Assembly: GCF_013393385.1 (NCBI RefSeq)
Contig: NZ_AP023239.1
Coordinates: forward strand, 4,092,001-4,156,000
Length of the DNA: 64,000 nucleotides
Source: Paenibacillus sp. URB8-2
GTDB lineage: Bacteria > Bacillota > Bacilli > Paenibacillales > Paenibacillaceae
Direction of reading: 5' to 3'
Below the pieces are notes generated by a model that was given only the letters and a program-made list of their open reading frames with translations, was not told the origin of the DNA and ran no database searches. This document shows positions 9,794 to 18,582 of the stretch, piece by piece. Numbering within the stretch: the first letter of the stretch is position 1; each line of letters opens with the position of its first letter. The translations under genes were made by a program, and so were the position numbers.

Positions 9794-10821
9794 TCAATTC
9801 CAAGCCGGCTGCGGTACTCGGAGGGAGCCAGCCCCGTGAACTTCTTGAACGTCTTCGTAAAATGGGGGTGGTCCGCATACCCGACCTCATACGAAATATC
9901 GGTTATCCGATAGCTTGAATTGGCAAGCAGCTTCTTGGCCTTCTCCATCCTGCGTCTAATGCGGTAATGTACGAAGGTCTCTCCCGTCGAATGCTTAAAC
10001 AACTGGCTGAAGTAAGAGGCATTCAGACCAAGCACCTCCGCCACCTCCTCCAGTGAAACTTCCTGGGCGAGATGCTTTTCGATGAATGCTTTAGCTTCCT
10101 CCAACGGGTCCTTCGCCTTGCCCTTGCGCTTTATCCGAAGCTCTTCCAGTATAGCTTCCGACGCCTCTGCGAAGCGGTGGAACAACTGTTCAGGTCCGGC
10201 TTCTACGGACAGGTCAAGCACGCTTTTACCGGGTGTGACCGAATTGGCATGGAGCTTCTTCACGAGCAAGGTGTAACCCTCTTCCAGAAGCTCTTTTTGC
10301 TGACATCGGCTCATCCTGCGCTGCAGGAAGTCAGTTTCCCATTCCTTCAGCACAAGGTAAAGCTTCTCTTTATCCAAGGTCCAGACGGCATCATCCATCC
10401 GCACAACCCATTCATCGAGCTTGGCGACAGAGACAAAGCTCCCCAGTTTCTCTCTATTCGCCTCCAGCTTGGCGATCACATTCTGAAGGTTTCCTTTGCT
10501 TACGGGCTTCAGGAGATATTCTTTTACTCCATAGGACAAGCATTGACGGGCGTATTCAAAATCCCCATAGCCCGAGATGACAACTGTCTGAATATCCGTC
10601 TCCATCTCCGACAGCCGCCGGCACAGCTCCAGTCCGTCTACCCTGGGCATACGGATATCTGTAAAAAGAAAATCCGGCTGTTCCTCCATAATGAACTGAA
10701 TCGCCTCTTCCCCATCCTGAGCCAGCCTGATGCTATACGGATGCCCGCCGCATTGACGGATCATGACAGAGAGTCCCTTCCGAATCATGGGCTCGTCGTC
10801 TACGATCAATACACATCTCAT
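9790..10821 (-). CDS. YesN-like response regulator with AraC DNA-binding domain
   Basis: The receiver domain (CVLIVDDEPMIRKG, phospho-Asp in DFLFTDIRMPRVDG, conserved LLKPVSKGN) is followed by a middle linker and a C-terminal AraC pair of helix-turn-helix motifs (ITDISYEVGYADHPHFTKTF, FKKFTGLAPSEYRSRLG). I chose the ATG at 10821, not the upstream in-frame ATG at 10866, because GGAAGGTGG lies nine bases before it and the receiver fold begins immediately. The partner kinase gene overlaps by four bases. It probably activates the operon promoter upstream of 12945 and perhaps the promoters of the secreted enzyme and second binding protein. Its binding site was not identified. Confidence 0.88.
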   Translation of the reverse strand: MRCVLIVDDEPMIRKGLSVMIRQCGGHPYSIRLAQDGEEAIQFIMEEQPDFLFTDIRMPRVDGLELCRRLSEMETDIQTVVISGYGDFEYARQCLSYGVKEYLLKPVSKGNLQNVIAKLEANREKLGSFVSVAKLDEWVVRMDDAVWTLDKEKLYLVLKEWETDFLQRRMSRCQQKELLEEGYTLLVKKLHANSVTPGKSVLDLSVEAGPEQLFHRFAEASEAILEELRIKRKGKAKDPLEEAKAFIEKHLAQEVSLEEVAEVLGLNASYFSQLFKHSTGETFVHYRIRRRMEKAKKLLANSSYRITDISYEVGYADHPHFTKTFKKFTGLAPSEYRSRLGIE

Positions 10822-10886
10822 CCATGGATACCACCTTCCGTTTCGTCTCGATTCACGCATTTCCATTTTATCACATCAATGATAAA

Positions 10887-11783
10887 TCAGGATTTCACGG
10901 AGCCGACCATCATTCCTTTAACGAAATGGCGTTGAAGAAACGGATAAATCATGATAATCGGAATAGTAGCGATAATGATAACGGCCATTTTGATGCCCTC
11001 AGGCGATGTGTGCGCCAGAGAGCTATAGACCGAGGAAGCCGGGTCGATGCTGATATCGTCCGTCTCGAACAGCTTCTTCAGCATCACCTGCAGAGGCCAT
11101 AAGGACGGCTTGTTGATGTAATACAGAGCGCTCATGTACGTGTTCCAGTGCCCGACGGCGTAGAAAATCCCCAATGAGGCCATTACCGGTTTGGACATCG
11201 GCAGCACCATACTGGCGATCATCCGCAGCTCACCGCACCCGTCGATCCGGGAGGAGTCAATGAGCTCCTGGGGAATCTGCATGAAGAAGCTTCTCATTAC
11301 GAAGAAGTTAAAAGCGCTGATGGCGCCCGGAAGCATGAGTGCCCAAAGGGAGTTCATAAGCCCTAAGTTCTTGATCAGAATAAAGTTCGGAATAAGGGGG
11401 GCGCTGAATACCATGGTGAACAATACCATCATGACGATGTATTTGCGGCCTACGAATTCCGGGCGCGACACCGGATAAGCGAGAGACGCCGTCGCAATCA
11501 GATTGATTGCGGTGCCCAGCACCGTAATATAGACAGAGACGCCGAACGCCTGCCAAATGGACCGATCACTGAGAACGTACTGATAATTGATCGTCGTAAA
11601 GTCCTTTGGCAGCAAGCCTACCCTGCCATTAATAATCGCATCCGAGCTGCTGAAGGATTGGGCAATCACGTTCAGGAACGGCAGAAACATAGCCAAAGCA
11701 AGGGCGGTCAGAAACAAAAGATTAAACACATTAAATAATTTCTGGCCGCGAGTATAGCGTCCTCTCATCTTCCCTACCTCCAT
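10887..11783 (-). CDS. sugar ABC importer permease, LplC/YtcP type
   Basis: A 298-residue inner-membrane protein with six predicted membrane segments beginning LFNVFNLLFLTALALAMFLP. The cytoplasmic EAA loop that docks the ATPase reads ELIDSSRIDGCGELR followed by MVLPMSKPVMASL. It ends with HFVKGMMVGSVKS, a characteristic C-terminus of this permease family. It forms a heterodimer with the permease encoded nine bases upstream (11793-12749). Together with the binding protein at 1172 or 17021 it would import oligosaccharides. No ATPase gene is present, which is normal for this class because one ATPase serves several importers. Confidence 0.92.
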   Translation of the reverse strand: MEVGKMRGRYTRGQKLFNVFNLLFLTALALAMFLPFLNVIAQSFSSSDAIINGRVGLLPKDFTTINYQYVLSDRSIWQAFGVSVYITVLGTAINLIATASLAYPVSRPEFVGRKYIVMMVLFTMVFSAPLIPNFILIKNLGLMNSLWALMLPGAISAFNFFVMRSFFMQIPQELIDSSRIDGCGELRMIASMVLPMSKPVMASLGIFYAVGHWNTYMSALYYINKPSLWPLQVMLKKLFETDDISIDPASSVYSSLAHTSPEGIKMAVIIIATIPIIMIYPFLQRHFVKGMMVGSVKS

Positions 11784-11792
11784 AAAGAGCGT

Positions 11793-12749
11793 TTAATACA
11801 GCGATTCACCGGTTGTTTTCTTGCTCAAAATATTGCCGATGAACACCAGCATGAGTCCCACTACCGACTTGAATAGCCCCACTGCTGTTGTATAGCTGTA
11901 TTGCTGGGACAACAGCCCCGCCTTATAGATATAAGTGTCCAGAATCTCCCCGTTCCCGGTATTGAGCGCGTTCAGAAATACCCATACCCGCTCGAAGCCA
12001 AGATCAAGAAATCTTCCGATATGGAGAAGGAACAAAATCATAATCGTCGGTATAAGAGACGGGAGCGTAATGGCCATGGTTTGCTTCCAGCGCCCGGCTC
12101 CGTCCACTTCGGCAGCCTCATACAGGTCCGGGTTGATTCCTGCCAACGCGGCCAGGTAAATGATCGTGCCGTACCCGGAATCCCGCCAAATGCCGGAACC
12201 GATCAGAATCGTGCGAATGTATGAATTTTCACCGAGAAAATAAACCGGCTCAAACCCGAAGGCCTTTATAACCTGGTTCACTATCCCTGTTCCGGGAGAG
12301 AGAATACCCAAGGCGATTCCGCTGACAATTACCCAGGACAGGAAGTGGGGCATATATACCACCGTTTGCAAAAACCGTTTGTAAAACACAAGACGAATTT
12401 CATTCAGCAGGAGCGCAAGCACTATCGGAGCAGGGAAGGCGAATATGAGATCATACAGACCCAGCAGAATCGTATTGCTTAAGATTCGTCCGAAATCCTG
12501 GTATTGAAACATGGTCCTAAAGTGCTCAAGCCCCACCCACTCGCTGCCCGTAAAGCCTTTAAAAATATTGTAGTTCTGAAACGCAATTACCGAACCGGCC
12601 AACGGCACGTACTTGAAGATGATAAAGTACAAGATCCCGGGAAGCGCGATCACATAAAGCGCCCTGGATTTCCACATGTATGAAAGAAGGGACTTCTTCG
12701 TATTGGCCTTGTAGCTTATAAGGTCTACCGCGGTTATCTTAGCCCCCAT
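11793..12749 (-). CDS. sugar ABC importer permease, LplB/YteP type
   Basis: A 318-residue membrane protein. A cytoplasmic N-terminal stretch of about 30 residues precedes ALYVIALPGILYFIIFKYVPL, the usual first membrane segment of this family. The EAA motif is DLYEAAEVDGAGRWKQTMAITLPSL, and the protein ends with NILSKKTTGESLY. It pairs with the permease directly downstream. Its start overlaps the end of the small tautomerase-like gene by 11 bases, so the two are translationally coupled. Confidence 0.92.
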   Translation of the reverse strand: MGAKITAVDLISYKANTKKSLLSYMWKSRALYVIALPGILYFIIFKYVPLAGSVIAFQNYNIFKGFTGSEWVGLEHFRTMFQYQDFGRILSNTILLGLYDLIFAFPAPIVLALLLNEIRLVFYKRFLQTVVYMPHFLSWVIVSGIALGILSPGTGIVNQVIKAFGFEPVYFLGENSYIRTILIGSGIWRDSGYGTIIYLAALAGINPDLYEAAEVDGAGRWKQTMAITLPSLIPTIMILFLLHIGRFLDLGFERVWVFLNALNTGNGEILDTYIYKAGLLSQQYSYTTAVGLFKSVVGLMLVFIGNILSKKTTGESLY

Positions 12750-12945
12750 AACCGTTTCCTTCAGGTCCTGCTTTCAACAGGTTTGCCGGAGCATTCTCAT
12801 CTAAGGGGATTTCTTGAAATTCGACGGTAATAAACCGTTCCTCCCGTTCAATAACCCGGGATAGCTCCCGCTTGAATACAGCGACAATCTCCTCCTTCTG
12901 CTCCTGTGTTCGGCCTTCGTACATTTTAATCGTAATGTGCGGCAT
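12739..12945 (-). CDS. 4-oxalocrotonate tautomerase-like small enzyme
   Basis: A 68-residue protein starting MPHITIKMYEGRTQEQKEEIV. After removal of the initiator Met, Pro becomes the N-terminal residue, which is the catalytic base of the tautomerase superfamily. The early Arg and the length (usually 60-80) also fit. These enzymes interconvert keto and enol forms. As first gene of a lyase operon it may isomerise the unsaturated or keto-acid product formed after beta-elimination; this role is inferred only from position. The start follows GGAGGAAAGACG. It overlaps the next permease gene by 11 bases. Confidence 0.75.
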   Translation of the reverse strand: MPHITIKMYEGRTQEQKEEIVAVFKRELSRVIEREERFITVEFQEIPLDENAPANLLKAGPEGNGYGG

Positions 12946-13000
12946 CGTCTTTCCTCCATTTCCTCGAATAGTGATTGGAACTATCCTTATTCTACCTCCA

Positions 13001-13020
13001 ATAAAGCGCTTGCAATATGG
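13001..13020 (-). promoter_or_regulatory. cre-like site at the operon promoter
   Basis: ATAAAGCGCTTGCA at 13001-13014 matches 12 of 14 positions of the CcpA cre pattern and overlaps a possible minus-strand -35 box TTGCAA, with TAGAAT 15 bases further. It lies about 60 bases before the first gene of the lyase/transport operon, a sensible place for glucose repression. The promoter spacing is short, so confidence is modest. Confidence 0.35.
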
Positions 13021-13141
13021 AGTTTCTATGAGTGGACTTGTGTTTTCTTTAGGGTAGCCCGTCGCGCTTTGTCACAAAGCCATCTTTTGTCCTATTCACA
13101 TCATGGTTTACTAACAACCAGAAGCGCTTTCAAAACAAACT

Positions 13142-13182
13142 CGGCGACCTGTCTCCGGTAGAATACCGGGAGCAAGTCGCCG
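13142..13182. terminator. long hairpin between two minus-strand units
   Basis: CGGCGAC pairs with GTCGCCG and an inner CTCCGG pairs with CCGGGAG. A T-rich stretch (TGTTTTTTA) follows on the plus side and TTTGTTTTG on the minus side. It lies about 50 bases past the stop of the secreted fusion enzyme, so it probably terminates that transcript. Confidence 0.55.
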
Positions 13183-13229
13183 CTTAAAACCTGTTTTTTA
13201 CTGTCTACTTGACGGGGCTATGACAAATG

Positions 13230-16200
13230 TCAGTTAGTTGCATCTGCGCTGTCGGAAGGCCAGCCTTCAACTACTTCCACTTGTTCGCTTTTGAAGTAAT
13301 TGACGCCGATACTGTCAACGAGATTCTCCCGCAGAACGATACCGGTTCCAGCGAGAAGTCGTATGCCGTTCGTATTACCGGTCAGCGAATTTCCGATCAA
13401 TTGAGCGTTCAGCGGGTCTCCCTCTCCGATATTATTTGCTTTGCTGTCGCCGGGATCATGCTCAAGCGATATCGCCCAATAATTTGACGCGGTATTAAAG
13501 CGAATGACATTCTCTTTGATAATCGTGCCCGGCCCGTTCAAGATCCGGATGCCCTTGGCATCCTCTATATGGGTTGTGTATTCAATCAGATTACGCTCGA
13601 TGACTGTATCTGGCGTACCCATAATTACATTGATTCCTTCTCTTGTATTGCGAATCGTATTGTCATGGATATAGTTGCGCGGTCCTGTCTTGCTGTGATT
13701 GCTGGGCGCCGTACCGCCGGTGTTTCCAAGCCCGATCGCAGCGCCGGCAGGAATATCGGAAATCACATTGCCGTATATTTCGTTCAAATATTCGAGTTCC
13801 CCGTGCAGATCGATGGCATCCAGCTTTGTATTCACAAACTGATTGTTTCGCAGGACATTGTTATGTGCAACAAATTGGATCAGCACGCCATGCCGCAAAT
13901 AAGGCCCTTCGAACCGGGAGTCCTCAACAACGTTCCAAAGCGTGTCGTTATCGTACCCATTGCGATCCTGTTTGGCCATACCCTGAATCGACACGCCGTA
14001 GCCGGCACCGCCCGGACCGACATCCGTCGCATTACGAAATGTGCTGCGCCGTACGACAATATCACGGCTGTTGTCGATACGCACGCCCATACGCGAATAC
14101 TTCTCCACTGCAACCTGATCAACCGTGATGTTGTATGACGGAACCTCGCCCAAATTCGCGATGACTATCATGCTGTCGGGACCGCCGGCGTCCAGGTTGT
14201 TCACTTTATGGTCCGTCGTGTAGACACCGTTCCAGTTGGAAGTTAATGTGAGATTGGATATGGACAGATCATGCTGTCCGGATGCTTTCATCAGGGCGCT
14301 GTTTCTCACCTTGTCGAGTGACGTCTTGAGGATGGTTTTGGATTGATTTTCGCCGCGAAGGTTTACGCCTGACTTGAGCTTCAAACTCACAAGGGTATCC
14401 AATGTCGAGTTCAAATTATAAACCCCAGACGGCAAATAGACTTCGTCACCTTGCTGGGCACTGTTAATGGCGGCTTGAATGGCGGCGCCGTCGTCTGTGT
14501 CGTTATCGGCCGGATTGGCATTAAAGTTCAGCACGTTCAGGATACGCCCGGTTGTCGCATGCGGGGAATGAACCGGGTGCACCGTTCCGTCAGCCTCGGT
14601 TAATCCCGGAGCTGTGAACGGAACCGGTTCCTGGGTCGGACCAGGCATGTAGTTCGGAATGCTCGCTACAGGCGTATCGCCATTCGCAAACGGCGCATAG
14701 ATGTTTACCTCCGATAAGCTTGTGTACGCACTGCCGTCGGAATTCCCAAGACCTACAATGCGCACATATCTCGCTTCTGTGTCCGGGAGATCGAATGGCT
14801 GCATCTCCGTCGTCCTGCCGCTGCTGGTGCCAGACCATCCCGGAGTCCACGTCACACCGTCATCCGAAGTTTCAATAACCAATTGGGTCGTGCGCAAATC
14901 ACCTTTATAAAATGCAACACCTAAATAGCCGATCGGCTTCCGTTCGCCTAAATCGTACTGGACCCAGGCTCCGTTACCGGCGGCAGACCAACGGGTGAAC
15001 AGGTTATTATCGATGGTATTCGTTGCGATATTGCCGTCGCTGTCGCTGGCTGTCACGTCTACCGTCGCGTAAGGAACGATGGGTTCTGTCAGCGTAGAAC
15101 GGATGAAAGAAAGCGGTGCGGATGCATTGCCCGACAGATCCACCGCTTTAACCTTAAAGGCGTACGCCGTGCCCGGGTGAAGCCCGGTGACCGTATACGT
15201 CGCATCGGTAACAGTGGATAGGAGCTCGTCATCCTGGTAAACGCGATATTCGCCGATACCCTGATTATCCATGGCGGCCGACCACGAAAGTTGAATGAAG
15301 TCTGTGCCTATATTAACGGTTTTCAGCGAACTGCCATCCCGCCAGGACGGCGGCACATGGTCGTTTGAAGTATCTGGTTTGTGCACATTGGGCTTTGCTG
15401 CGGTACGACTCTTCACATATTGATCCAGGAAGGCCCACGCCTCGGCGCTTGCTTGCTCGGCCGCGTCGCCGGTGAAACCGTGCCCCTGCCCTGGCACGAT
15501 CTTGACATCGATCACTTTCACGCCTGCGTCCTTCAATTGATTGGAGAACGTAACGCTGTCCGTGTACGGGATCGTCGCATCCGCATCACCATGGCGGATG
15601 AAAAAAGGCGGGTCGTCCGGCGACGCATAAATGCCAGGCATGGCCAGCCGCGCCTGATCCGGCACGGAGAACGCGTTATTCCCACCTAAAAGCGCTGTCA
15701 CAGAGCTGTAGCTATTGGCAAATTTCGTTGTAAAATCCGCTGGTCCGTACATATCGACAACCGCTTGCACTTGATCGGAATATTCCTGCCAACCACCCGT
15801 CCCATCCAAATCCGGAACGTTTACGACATGGCCTGTATCCAGCGCAATTGTCTCGCCCGAGTCCATGTGCCCTGTCGTACCGAGCAGCGAGGCCAGATGA
15901 CCTCCTGCAGACGAACCCCATACGCCGATCCGGCTGGGGTCCAGATGGTATTCTGCCGCATGCGCGCGCAAATAACGAATTGCCAGCTTCACGTCCTGAA
16001 TTTGCGCCGGAAACGGCGCTTCCGGGGTTAAGCGGTAATCCAGCGATACCCCGATGTAGCCGCGCTTGGTCACATAGTTGCAGATGCTTGCAAGGGCTTG
16101 CTTCCGGTCCCCGTGGTTCCAGCCTCCACCATGAATATATACTATCACCGGCATCGGTTCATGAGGCGGGGTCTTCGGTACAGCAATCGAAGTATAGATC

Positions 16201-16946
16201 GGCCGCGTTCCGGCATTTCCAATCAGCACGTCTTCATACAGCTCGACGCCCTCCGGAACCGGAAACGGCTGAGGCTCTACCGGCGGAGGGATCGGCACCG
16301 GTGTCTCGGCGGGCGGTATTCCGGGAATGGCTTGAGCCTTGATGGCGACACTATCGATGTACATATTCGCGCTCATCAATTCGCCCACACGAACCCGAAC
16401 TTTGACGTTCGGGTTGTTGTCGGCTCCGCTGCCCAGGAATTGGACTTTGAGCTTGTTCGGCTCACTGTTCTTTTGTTCCAGCGTCCCCGGAGGAAGCTTG
16501 AATTCCTCCAGCGTTGTCCAAGTCGTTCCTCCGTCGCCCGACCATTCCACGATGATGCTTCCCCCGATGTAGGAGGATGCCCGAGTATAATAACTCAATT
16601 GAAGATTGCCGTACCCCGTCGTATTAACCGGCAGGGCCAACGCGTCCTTCCCGTCGATTTTCACCAGATTCGGCGCGGACGGGGCCGTGGACGACACCGA
16701 AGTTTTCGCCACGCTGTTATCTTCGCCTTCCTGCAGCCATGGCGCCGGAATGGCAACGCCGCCGACCGATCCGAAATTGTCAGGGTCATCGAAGTTTTCC
16801 TCGTAGAGTGTAACATAGTCGCCGGACGGTTCGGCTGCATGAACCGAGGTAAGCGCTTGCAATCCAAAGGGTGGAGATAACAAAGCCAAAGCCAACAATA
16901 CGCTTGTGCCAAGTCGATAAGCTTTCCTACGCATTCCGTTGCTCAA
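13230..16946 (-). CDS. secreted esterase - FN3 - F5/8C - beta-helix (pectate-lyase-like) fusion
   Basis: A multidomain secreted enzyme of about 1238 residues. I start it at the TTG at 16946 because GGGAGG lies seven bases upstream; the open frame extends 12 codons further without a ribosome site. After a signal peptide ending near VHAAEP come: a beta-sandwich (about 40-205); an alpha/beta hydrolase of esterase type (225-510) with oxyanion HGGG near 274, nucleophile GSSAGG near 345, Asp in HGDADATIPY near 455 and His in GQGHGF near 489; an FN3 module (530-620); an F5/8C (CBM32-like) module (625-748); and a right-handed beta-helix (805-1238) opening DDGAAIQAAINSAQQGDEVYLPSG and rich in repeated N-x-I/V rungs. 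It may deacylate and then cleave or bind an acidic polysaccharide outside the cell, feeding the neighbouring importer. The beta-helix is lyase- or hydrolase-like; catalytic residues could not be assigned. Confidence 0.82.
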   Translation of the reverse strand: MSNGMRRKAYRLGTSVLLALALLSPPFGLQALTSVHAAEPSGDYVTLYEENFDDPDNFGSVGGVAIPAPWLQEGEDNSVAKTSVSSTAPSAPNLVKIDGKDALALPVNTTGYGNLQLSYYTRASSYIGGSIIVEWSGDGGTTWTTLEEFKLPPGTLEQKNSEPNKLKVQFLGSGADNNPNVKVRVRVGELMSANMYIDSVAIKAQAIPGIPPAETPVPIPPPVEPQPFPVPEGVELYEDVLIGNAGTRPIYTSIAVPKTPPHEPMPVIVYIHGGGWNHGDRKQALASICNYVTKRGYIGVSLDYRLTPEAPFPAQIQDVKLAIRYLRAHAAEYHLDPSRIGVWGSSAGGHLASLLGTTGHMDSGETIALDTGHVVNVPDLDGTGGWQEYSDQVQAVVDMYGPADFTTKFANSYSSVTALLGGNNAFSVPDQARLAMPGIYASPDDPPFFIRHGDADATIPYTDSVTFSNQLKDAGVKVIDVKIVPGQGHGFTGDAAEQASAEAWAFLDQYVKSRTAAKPNVHKPDTSNDHVPPSWRDGSSLKTVNIGTDFIQLSWSAAMDNQGIGEYRVYQDDELLSTVTDATYTVTGLHPGTAYAFKVKAVDLSGNASAPLSFIRSTLTEPIVPYATVDVTASDSDGNIATNTIDNNLFTRWSAAGNGAWVQYDLGERKPIGYLGVAFYKGDLRTTQLVIETSDDGVTWTPGWSGTSSGRTTEMQPFDLPDTEARYVRIVGLGNSDGSAYTSLSEVNIYAPFANGDTPVASIPNYMPGPTQEPVPFTAPGLTEADGTVHPVHSPHATTGRILNVLNFNANPADNDTDDGAAIQAAINSAQQGDEVYLPSGVYNLNSTLDTLVSLKLKSGVNLRGENQSKTILKTSLDKVRNSALMKASGQHDLSISNLTLTSNWNGVYTTDHKVNNLDAGGPDSMIVIANLGEVPSYNITVDQVAVEKYSRMGVRIDNSRDIVVRRSTFRNATDVGPGGAGYGVSIQGMAKQDRNGYDNDTLWNVVEDSRFEGPYLRHGVLIQFVAHNNVLRNNQFVNTKLDAIDLHGELEYLNEIYGNVISDIPAGAAIGLGNTGGTAPSNHSKTGPRNYIHDNTIRNTREGINVIMGTPDTVIERNLIEYTTHIEDAKGIRILNGPGTIIKENVIRFNTASNYWAISLEHDPGDSKANNIGEGDPLNAQLIGNSLTGNTNGIRLLAGTGIVLRENLVDSIGVNYFKSEQVEVVEGWPSDSADATN

Positions 16947-17020
16947 ATGAATTCCTCCCAGATAAGGTATAGGAAATATCAAGCCGCATAGAGTGTCTCA
17001 AACCTCGATAGCTGTGCTGC

Positions 17021-18577
17021 TTATTTATGTCGGGACAAGATGACGCCGTCGTTTTTGTTATAACGTTCTGTCGCTTCCTTGACGACTTCACGGCCGCCTT
17101 TCTGCAGCCATTCCTCCACCACCTTCGGATAATCGGAAATCGGCTCCTTACCGTATACCATATTGATCATATGCGTCAATATGACGGGCGGCAGTTTATC
17201 TGCGGTTGGGGTGATGTCCGGGTTTTTCTGGTAGCCTTGCAGCTGGGGCTCGAATTGAATCCCGTCGCGTCCCTCACTCGCAAGTACCGTATCGTAGAAC
17301 TTCATCAAGTCTTTCCCTTCGGGGGTTAGGCTGAGCGCACCTTTATTGTAGGTCGTATCCTGTACGAACCATAGCAGTATTTGACGGAATGTTTCCTCGT
17401 CGACTTCATTGGCGTTTTTCGGATTCTTGTAGTTTATTTTGCCGTTCTCTACCGTGTAATTTTCCCCTTCAATCCCGAAGGTAAAGAACTTCTCCGCTTC
17501 GTCACTGACCATCCAGTTGAAAAACTTGACGATCCCGGCAGGGTCCTTCGCTTTCTTATTGATTAAATAGGCTCGAGGCACCGGACCGACGACGCGAAGT
17601 CCACCCTTTCCGTCCGGCCCTGTCGGCGAAGCGATCAGCTTCATTTTTCCAGTGGGTACCTGTTCCTTTAGCTGCTGGTCCCATTGGATCAATAGGTTGG
17701 CATTCATGTTCCAGATGCCCGCTTTGCCTGCGAGAATATCGTTCTTGAATTTCGCCGGATTAATCGTGACGAACTCCTTGTTGATCAACCCTTCGTCGAA
17801 CATTGTCTTGTACGTTTGGATCGTTTTTTGCATATTCTCGATATTCATGAATTTCGGTACGATTTGATCCCCTTGTTTCGTAAAGAAATTGGCGAAGGTG
17901 TCATAAGACCCGAAGAACATATCCGAAAACACAAAGTCCTCCCGGCCCATGTAAGGATTCTCCACACCCATCTTTTTGAAGGCACGCATGACGTTCAGGA
18001 AGTCATCCACCGTTTTCGGTTCTGGCAGCCCTGTTTTTTCCAGAAGATCCGCGCGAATCCAAGTCGCTCGGCGTGACGGATTGGACAGCCATTCCGGAAT
18101 GGCGTAGATGTTGCCCTTCTCATCGGTCTCCTTCTCCCAAGCCTCCTTCGGAATTTTTTTGAGAAGGTCTTGCCCATATTTCTGAAGCAATTCATTTAGG
18201 GGCAGGAATACTCCGGCCTCCACGGAACCGGCCAACTGGGGATTCGTCAGGCTGGAGCTTGCTTGAACGACATCCGGAATGTCGTTGATCGCGAACATTT
18301 GGATCATTTGCTTATCAAAATTTTTCTGCTGCATCAAACGGATGTTAAGATCTGTGTTTGTAAGTTCCTCCAACTTTTTAACCCATTTGTCTTCATTGAT
18401 ATCCGGATGATTATCCGCATACGAAATGTTGCCGGTCCGGAACGATATGGAGAAGGAGGTTTTCTTTCCCGGACCCTCACCTGCTTGTTCCTGTGCCTCC
18501 TTCGATGACGAGGAACATCCGATCAAAGAGGCTGCTAATAGCGACACGCCCACCATGGAAAGCATCCATCGCTTCAT
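17021..18577 (-). CDS. lipoprotein sugar-binding protein, Lpl/Ytc type (copy 2)
   Basis: A paralogue of the binding protein at 1172-2728, sharing long identical stretches such as NPSRRATWIR and DLLEKTGLPEPKTVDD and nearly equal length. It carries lipobox SLIGC with Cys21 when started at the ATG at 18577. I prefer this start because GGGAG of the upstream gene's last codons is nine bases away; an ATG two codons earlier would be only three bases from it. It follows the SGNH esterase gene with stop and start overlapping, so they form a two-gene unit. It has no permeases of its own and probably shares the permeases at 10887-12749, giving the importer two binding proteins with different ligands. 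Confidence 0.88.
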   Translation of the reverse strand: MKRWMLSMVGVSLLAASLIGCSSSSKEAQEQAGEGPGKKTSFSISFRTGNISYADNHPDINEDKWVKKLEELTNTDLNIRLMQQKNFDKQMIQMFAINDIPDVVQASSSLTNPQLAGSVEAGVFLPLNELLQKYGQDLLKKIPKEAWEKETDEKGNIYAIPEWLSNPSRRATWIRADLLEKTGLPEPKTVDDFLNVMRAFKKMGVENPYMGREDFVFSDMFFGSYDTFANFFTKQGDQIVPKFMNIENMQKTIQTYKTMFDEGLINKEFVTINPAKFKNDILAGKAGIWNMNANLLIQWDQQLKEQVPTGKMKLIASPTGPDGKGGLRVVGPVPRAYLINKKAKDPAGIVKFFNWMVSDEAEKFFTFGIEGENYTVENGKINYKNPKNANEVDEETFRQILLWFVQDTTYNKGALSLTPEGKDLMKFYDTVLASEGRDGIQFEPQLQGYQKNPDITPTADKLPPVILTHMINMVYGKEPISDYPKVVEEWLQKGGREVVKEATERYNKNDGVILSRHK

Positions 18578-18582
18578 TTCCA

